64,000 bases of DNA, from contig DASQZJ010000051.1 in NCBI GenBank assembly GCA_035638775.1, forward strand, positions 8,841 to 72,840. The letters run 5' to 3'. The first letter of the stretch is position 1; the number at the start of each line of letters is the position of its first letter. Positions 60,399 to 64,000 of the stretch are shown here, in pieces. Source of the DNA: DASQZJ01 sp035638775 (lineage in GTDB: Bacteria > Pseudomonadota > Gammaproteobacteria > UBA5335 > SLRW01). A model generated the notes under the pieces. That model was not told the origin of the DNA, searched no databases, and saw only the letters and a list, made by a program, of their open reading frames with translations. The position numbers and the translations under genes were made by a program.

Positions 60399-60853
60399 GT
60401 TCACCCCCTGTCTCTCGGATGGTGCCAACGGGGCGACGGACCGTACCGGAACGATCATCGACGACTCGCGCACACGGCTCGCCGCGGACCAGGCACCTGC
60501 CGGTCGATCCGTCGACGCCGGGCCCGGAAATGCGGCGGACCCGGTGACTCTGGTACAGACAGGACGCCGTTTGCAGAGGTTCCTGCTCCTCGCGGCTCCC
60601 GTAATGGCGGTGATCCCCCTTTCCCCGCTCATTGTCGTAGCCGACCAGCCGTGCCTGACACCCTAAGAACCCAACAACTAGAAAATCCGCCGAGCGTAGG
60701 CGAGACGGTTATGTACCCTGTCCCCGAATCTCGCTTCCCTGTTCCGGGTTCAGGGCTCCCGGCGGGGATTCCTTCACCCGCCCTTGCGCGGTCCCGGGGC
60801 ATCATCGCGTGCAGGCGGGCCGGCACCCGGCCCTTCCTTCGCGGTCGGGATTT
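60399..60853. other. Intergenic region left of the DUF6351 promoter
   Basis: About 450 bp with no gene. A stretch GGTTATGTACCCTGTCCCCG (60703-60722) resembles the T-TATGTACCCTGTCCCC repeats often found near REP-associated transposases; a related piece lies at 63605-63627. Confidence 0.4.
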
Positions 60854-60902
60854 TTGACGCCCCCCGAACCGTGTTCTATAGCTTATCTAACGATCGTTAG
60901 AT
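60854..60902 (+). promoter_or_regulatory. Sigma70 promoter with an 18-bp operator palindrome
   Basis: TTGACG (60854-60859) and TATAGC (60877-60882) are 17 bp apart. ATCTAACGATCGTTAGAT (60885-60902) is a perfect 18-bp palindrome that covers the predicted start. The TAAC-N4-GTTA core is the usual layout of TetR-family operators. A bound repressor would block initiation, so DUF6351 is probably inducible by a small ligand. The regulator gene is not in the window. Confidence 0.85.
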
Positions 60903-61082
60903 TCCGGGGCCGACCAATCACTCACGAAAAGGCTTCCGGGAACACACGTCGTCAGCCCCCGAAGAAAGAACAAGGGACCGCTGGCATGCACGCAAGGGAC
61001 TGCTCGCACAGGCGCCGCCATGGGTCGACCCGATCCGGGGTACGGGGTGTCCTGACAGCCACGCGGTCCCGAGGGGGAAAAG

Positions 61083-63329
61083 ATGAACAGGTCACATCCG
61101 CTTCTCAGGGACGCATTCATTCTTCTCGTCGGCGCACTGATTCTCGGCACCGCCGGAACCTGTCTGGCCGATGATTCTCTGCCGGTGGCCGTCGGGCAGG
61201 TGGGGCCGATCGCCAGCGACAACCCGCGTCAGGAGCCGTTCGCCTGCGAGGTCCAGGACGCCGGCCTGGGCCAGCCGGTGGTCGACAATCACGACGGGAT
61301 CGGCTACCCGGTCACCTCGGGCGGCGCCGTGGTCGGCTACAGCGCCGACTGCGGCGCGCCCACCCGCGTCGACTACTACTACCGCGCGAAGGGGGACGCG
61401 GACACCGCGCCGCTGCATCCGTGGAGCCCCTCGGTCCCGCCGTCCGGGGTCGCCGCCGTCAAGGTGCATGGCCGGCGCCGGCCGTTCATCGTCCGGTTCG
61501 AACGCGGCACGATCAACCGCTTCATCTACTCCATCGCGGTTCTGGCGCCGCATCCGCACTTGCACACCCCGAACCACCCGGACTTGTCCGGCTGGAACCA
61601 CGAGCTGGTCTTCTACTTCATCGGCGGCACCGGGATCGGTCACACCCAATCACATGCCGGCAACGCCCTGCGGGCCGTTCATACCCCGGGCGAGCAGACC
61701 GGCGCCCTGGCGCTGCTCGCACGCGGCTACGCCGTGGTCAATTCCACCGGGGCGGCGACCGCGACCACCTACAACCTCGTGCTGACCGGTGAGACCGCGC
61801 GCATGGTCAAGGAGCAGTTCGTGGGCCGCTACGCCCGGCCGCGCCACACCTTCGGCCTGGGAGGCTCCGGCGGCGCCGTTCAGCAGCTGGTGTACGCGCA
61901 GAGCGATCCCGGGCTCCTGGACGCCCTGATTCCGGTGCAGCCGTTCCCGGACATGATCACCCAGGTGAACCCGGTCGGAGACTGCGAGCTCCTGCAGTAC
62001 TATTTCGACGTCACCGACGCGCGCGTGAACGGCACCGGCCAGGTGGATCCGAAGTGGACGACCTGGGCGAACCGCCAGGAGGTGGTCGGGCTCCACGGGA
62101 TCGACGGCTACGCGACCAACAACGCCATCGGAACCTCGGCGGGACCCGGCTCGGACGTGTGCATCGAGCAGTGGCGCGGCGCGATACCGCAGTTCTTCAA
62201 TCCCCTGTTCGGCTCCGAGGGCAGCTTCCGTTACATTGATCCGGCGGTGCTCGCCGCCACGCCGTTGAGCTTCTTCGACGACCTGGTCGGCATCTTCGGC
62301 CCGATTCCCGGCACGAGCCCCCCGCTGGGCCGTTCCGTGTACGACAACGTCGGCGTGCAGTACGGGCTGTGGGCGCTGCGCGACGGCGACATCACGACCA
62401 CCGAGTTCCTCGACCTCAACGCGCACGTCGGTGGCTGGAAGCCGCGCCAGGACTTCGTCGCTCCCGGTTTCCCCTACGAGGGCGACCCCGTCCCGGGGAA
62501 CATCGATCCGTGGAGTGCCCGCAACGCCACCGCCGAGGACCACATGGACCCGAGCGACGTGGCACCGCGTAGCCACGGCAGCCTGCAGGCGATGCAGCGC
62601 GCATACGAAGCCGGGCTGGTGTTCCGCGGCGATCTGCACCTGCCGATCATCATCGTCGAGCCCTACCTGGAGCCCGAGCTGAACGAGCACGCCACGCGCG
62701 AGCCGTTCGCCGTCCGCCAGCGCCTGATCCGCGCGCGCGGCGATGCCAACAATCTCGCCATCTGGATGATCGGCAACGACTCCGACGCCCTCGAGACACG
62801 GTTCGTGCTCAAGGCGCTGAGGCAGGAGCACCGCTGGCTGACGACGGGCCGACGGCCCCGGCGGGTGCAGGACGCCTGTTACGACGGCACCGGCGCGCTG
62901 ATCGCGAAGGGGGCCTCCGTATGGAACGGCGAGGTCTCCCCGGGCGGCGGTCGCGTACTGGCCGACACCGCGGACGGCGGCGCCTGCACCCGGGTGTATC
63001 CGATCTACAGCGATGCCCGCGTGGTCTCGGGGGAGAACGTCATCGACGACATCTTCGCCTGCCAGCTCGAGCCCGTCGACACCGCGCTCGCCGACGGCGC
63101 GTATGGCAACGTGACGTTCACGGACGCCCAGAAAGCCCGCCTGCGCCAGATATTCCCCACCGGGGTCTGCAACTACGACAGGCCGGACCAGGGGCTGCCA
63201 CCGGCGTGGCAGCAGGCCTTCCATCGTCGCCCCGGTCCCTGGCGCGGTCGCTCATGGCGCGGCGGCTACCACCACCGGGAGGGTCGTCGGGAATCCGGGC
63301 CGCCCGGATACGCGTACGCCGGGGAGTAG
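61083..63329 (+). CDS. Secreted DUF6351 family protein
   Basis: 748 aa. ATG behind GAGGGGGAAAAG. Signal peptide ~1-29 (LLVGALILGTAGTCLA-DD). Segments typical of DUF6351: PFACEVQDAGLGQPVVDNHDG near the start, HELVFYFIGGTGIGH, the long FGLGGSGGAVQQLVYAQSDPGLLDALIPVQPF (GGSGGA fits an alpha/beta hydrolase nucleophile elbow), and near the end RQIFPTGVCNYDRPDQGLP. The C-terminal ~40 residues are Arg/Gly/His-rich. Function unknown; a secreted hydrolase is likely. It is controlled by the palindrome-bearing promoter 180-200 bp upstream. A GC-rich hairpin follows at 63429. Confidence 0.82.
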   Translation: MNRSHPLLRDAFILLVGALILGTAGTCLADDSLPVAVGQVGPIASDNPRQEPFACEVQDAGLGQPVVDNHDGIGYPVTSGGAVVGYSADCGAPTRVDYYYRAKGDADTAPLHPWSPSVPPSGVAAVKVHGRRRPFIVRFERGTINRFIYSIAVLAPHPHLHTPNHPDLSGWNHELVFYFIGGTGIGHTQSHAGNALRAVHTPGEQTGALALLARGYAVVNSTGAATATTYNLVLTGETARMVKEQFVGRYARPRHTFGLGGSGGAVQQLVYAQSDPGLLDALIPVQPFPDMITQVNPVGDCELLQYYFDVTDARVNGTGQVDPKWTTWANRQEVVGLHGIDGYATNNAIGTSAGPGSDVCIEQWRGAIPQFFNPLFGSEGSFRYIDPAVLAATPLSFFDDLVGIFGPIPGTSPPLGRSVYDNVGVQYGLWALRDGDITTTEFLDLNAHVGGWKPRQDFVAPGFPYEGDPVPGNIDPWSARNATAEDHMDPSDVAPRSHGSLQAMQRAYEAGLVFRGDLHLPIIIVEPYLEPELNEHATREPFAVRQRLIRARGDANNLAIWMIGNDSDALETRFVLKALRQEHRWLTTGRRPRRVQDACYDGTGALIAKGASVWNGEVSPGGGRVLADTADGGACTRVYPIYSDARVVSGENVIDDIFACQLEPVDTALADGAYGNVTFTDAQKARLRQIFPTGVCNYDRPDQGLPPAWQQAFHRRPGPWRGRSWRGGYHHREGRRESGPPGYAYAGE

Positions 63330-63428
63330 GAATGCGTGTCCGGCGCCACCCGTCCGGCCCGAAAAGCCGGCCCCACGCAGCCCGGAGCACGTACGGCAGG
63401 GGGCGAAACGCTGCACACACCGGCAAGG

Positions 63429-63454
63429 CCCGCCCCGGATCCCCCCGGGGCGGG
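63429..63454 (+). terminator. Terminator-like hairpin after the DUF6351 gene
   Basis: CCCGCCCCGG (63429-63438) pairs perfectly with CCGGGGCGGG (63445-63454) over a 6-nt loop, followed by TTCCG. The U tract is minimal. It lies ~100 bp past the stop. Confidence 0.55.
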
Positions 63455-63508
63455 TTCCGATCCGGTATGAGCGCCACACTCCCCGACGTCCCGGGAGCCA
63501 CTCCGCCC

Positions 63509-63583
63509 GACCGCGTGATGTACACCAGCAAGGAGGCAGGCAAGAACCGCGTGACCGTCTTCCGGCTGGCCGGCGTGGCGTGA
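63509..63583 (+). pseudogene. Fragment duplicated from the 3' end of a diguanylate cyclase gene
   Basis: Reads DRVMYTSKEAGKNRVTVFRL then AGVA and a stop. It matches the last 24 codons of the cyclase gene at 46430-46504 at 19 of 24 residues and 63 of 75 bases by eye. No start codon or upstream GGDEF sequence exists here. A+T-rich repeat copy 10 lies ~65 bp further on, while the intact gene is followed by copy 5. Confidence 0.8.
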
Positions 63584-63646
63584 CGGGCGCCACCAGCCCG
63601 TCGCCTATGTAAGGTGCCCCCGAAATTGGATAACTTCTTGTTCTTG

Positions 63647-63677
63647 CTTAAAACTCAAAACCTAAAACTTAAAACTG
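63647..63677 (+). repeat. A+T-rich CTTAAAA string, copy 10
   Basis: CTTAAAACTCAAAACCTAAA followed by ACTTAAAAC and CTGGCCC, preceded by GTTCTTG as in copies 4 and 7. Confidence 0.8.
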
Positions 63678-63787
63678 GCCCAGTGCCGCCCCGAGCCAAC
63701 CCACCGCAAAAGCGCCCTTGAGCACCCCAACACCCTGCCCCCGGCACCCGCAAAACCCGCATTCATCGAACATTCAGCAATCGTACT

Positions 63788-63927
63788 TATAATGGGAACC
63801 AGATTTTGACGCGGCGCAGAAAAAAGGCTTGAGCCCGCAGGACCCAAGCCTTTCCAGCTCTCCCCCCGAAAGGACTCCCCCGTCCTTTCAAGCCCTTTGC
63901 CCCCTGCCCCCAGGGGGCTTCTTTTTG
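63788..63927. ncRNA. Candidate structured RNA or 3' UTR with three strong hairpins
   Basis: A perfect TATAAT (63788-63793) is followed by three perfect stems: AAAGGCTTG/CAAGCCTTT (63823-63853), GAAAGGAC/GTCCTTTC (63868-63889) and GCCCCCTG/CAGGGGGC (63899-63918). The last is followed on the + strand by TTCTTTTTG, an intrinsic terminator. The first, read on the minus strand, is followed by six T, also an intrinsic terminator. So transcription may stop here from both sides. A rightward ~125-nt RNA is possible, but the -35 is weak. The alternative is the 3' end of a leftward gene whose stop would be TAA at 63938-63940. See findings. Confidence 0.4.
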
Positions 63928-64000
63928 TCTGTTGTTGTTATTTACCGGTTCGCCCGGTCGCCCCTGCAGGGCCCACCGCGCGAACGTCCGGGTCAACGTA

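Noticed and set aside
63787..63996. Minus-strand 69-residue frame at the right edge
   Set aside because: It runs through two strong hairpins and has no ribosome site. The alternative frame ending at 63938 is more plausible as coding.

Overview
This is a very GC-rich window (roughly two thirds G+C). Its gene content looks like a Gram-negative proteobacterium, most likely a gammaproteobacterium. The evidence is a two-partner secretion system with an Omp85-type transporter, a VolA/Pla-type surface lipase, OmpA-like and BamA-like outer-membrane barrels, an FNR/ANR box at a class I position, and a HepT-MntA module. Nothing in the sequence fixes genus or species. I saw no rRNA, tRNA, CRISPR array, intact transposase or phage gene.

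Layout. 1-586 is the start of a DUF6134 secreted protein, cut by the left edge. 780-19919 is an envelope locus read leftward: SapC, a 5,532-residue LktA-type filamentous adhesin, and its FhaC-like transporter overlapping by 4 bp. 20364-25530 holds an orphan ectoine synthase, a small porin-like barrel, a YdcF/SanA-type protein, an unassigned protein, and a B12-binding radical-SAM-family protein that lacks the cluster-binding core. 26014-30234 holds a VolA-like lipase, a cytochrome c lipoprotein behind a near-ideal FNR promoter, a DUF3892 protein and a hypothetical. 30387-37887 holds a small heat-shock remnant, an ATP-grasp ligase paired with a CocE/NonD hydrolase, a fragment of an acyl-CoA ligase, an asparagine synthetase and a divergent SDR. 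38144-42063 holds a BamA-like barrel, a VIT/CCC1 transporter and a CPA1 antiporter.

42167-44990 encodes a PQQ alcohol dehydrogenase with the lanthanide-type DYD motif and a partner that fuses a XoxJ-like binding domain to a cytochrome c. Then come a diguanylate cyclase, a K+ channel with a nucleotide-binding domain (46703-47944), HepT-MntA (48278-49104) and a complete Liv-type ABC operon (49464-54027). The right part (54656-63329) has three large genes of lipid-catabolic flavour: a ceramidase-family secreted hydrolase, an FGGY kinase followed by a sphingosine-1-phosphate-lyase-family PLP enzyme, and a DUF6351 secreted protein behind a promoter with a perfect 18-bp operator-like palindrome. 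The last 670 bp contain gene debris and a cluster of strong hairpins.

How the genes may fit together. The window is rich in surface and secreted functions: giant adhesin, lipases, ceramidase-like hydrolase and barrels. A lifestyle of attachment plus lipid scavenging would fit, but this is inference. The most interesting candidates are the ceramidase-like/FGGY kinase/S1P-lyase set as a possible bacterial sphingoid or amino-polyol breakdown route, the XoxF/XoxJ-cytochrome fusion, and a family of at least ten intergenic A+T-rich strings built on CTTAAAA or CTTAACAA units. Those strings stand out sharply from the GC-rich background and sit beside several gene fragments.
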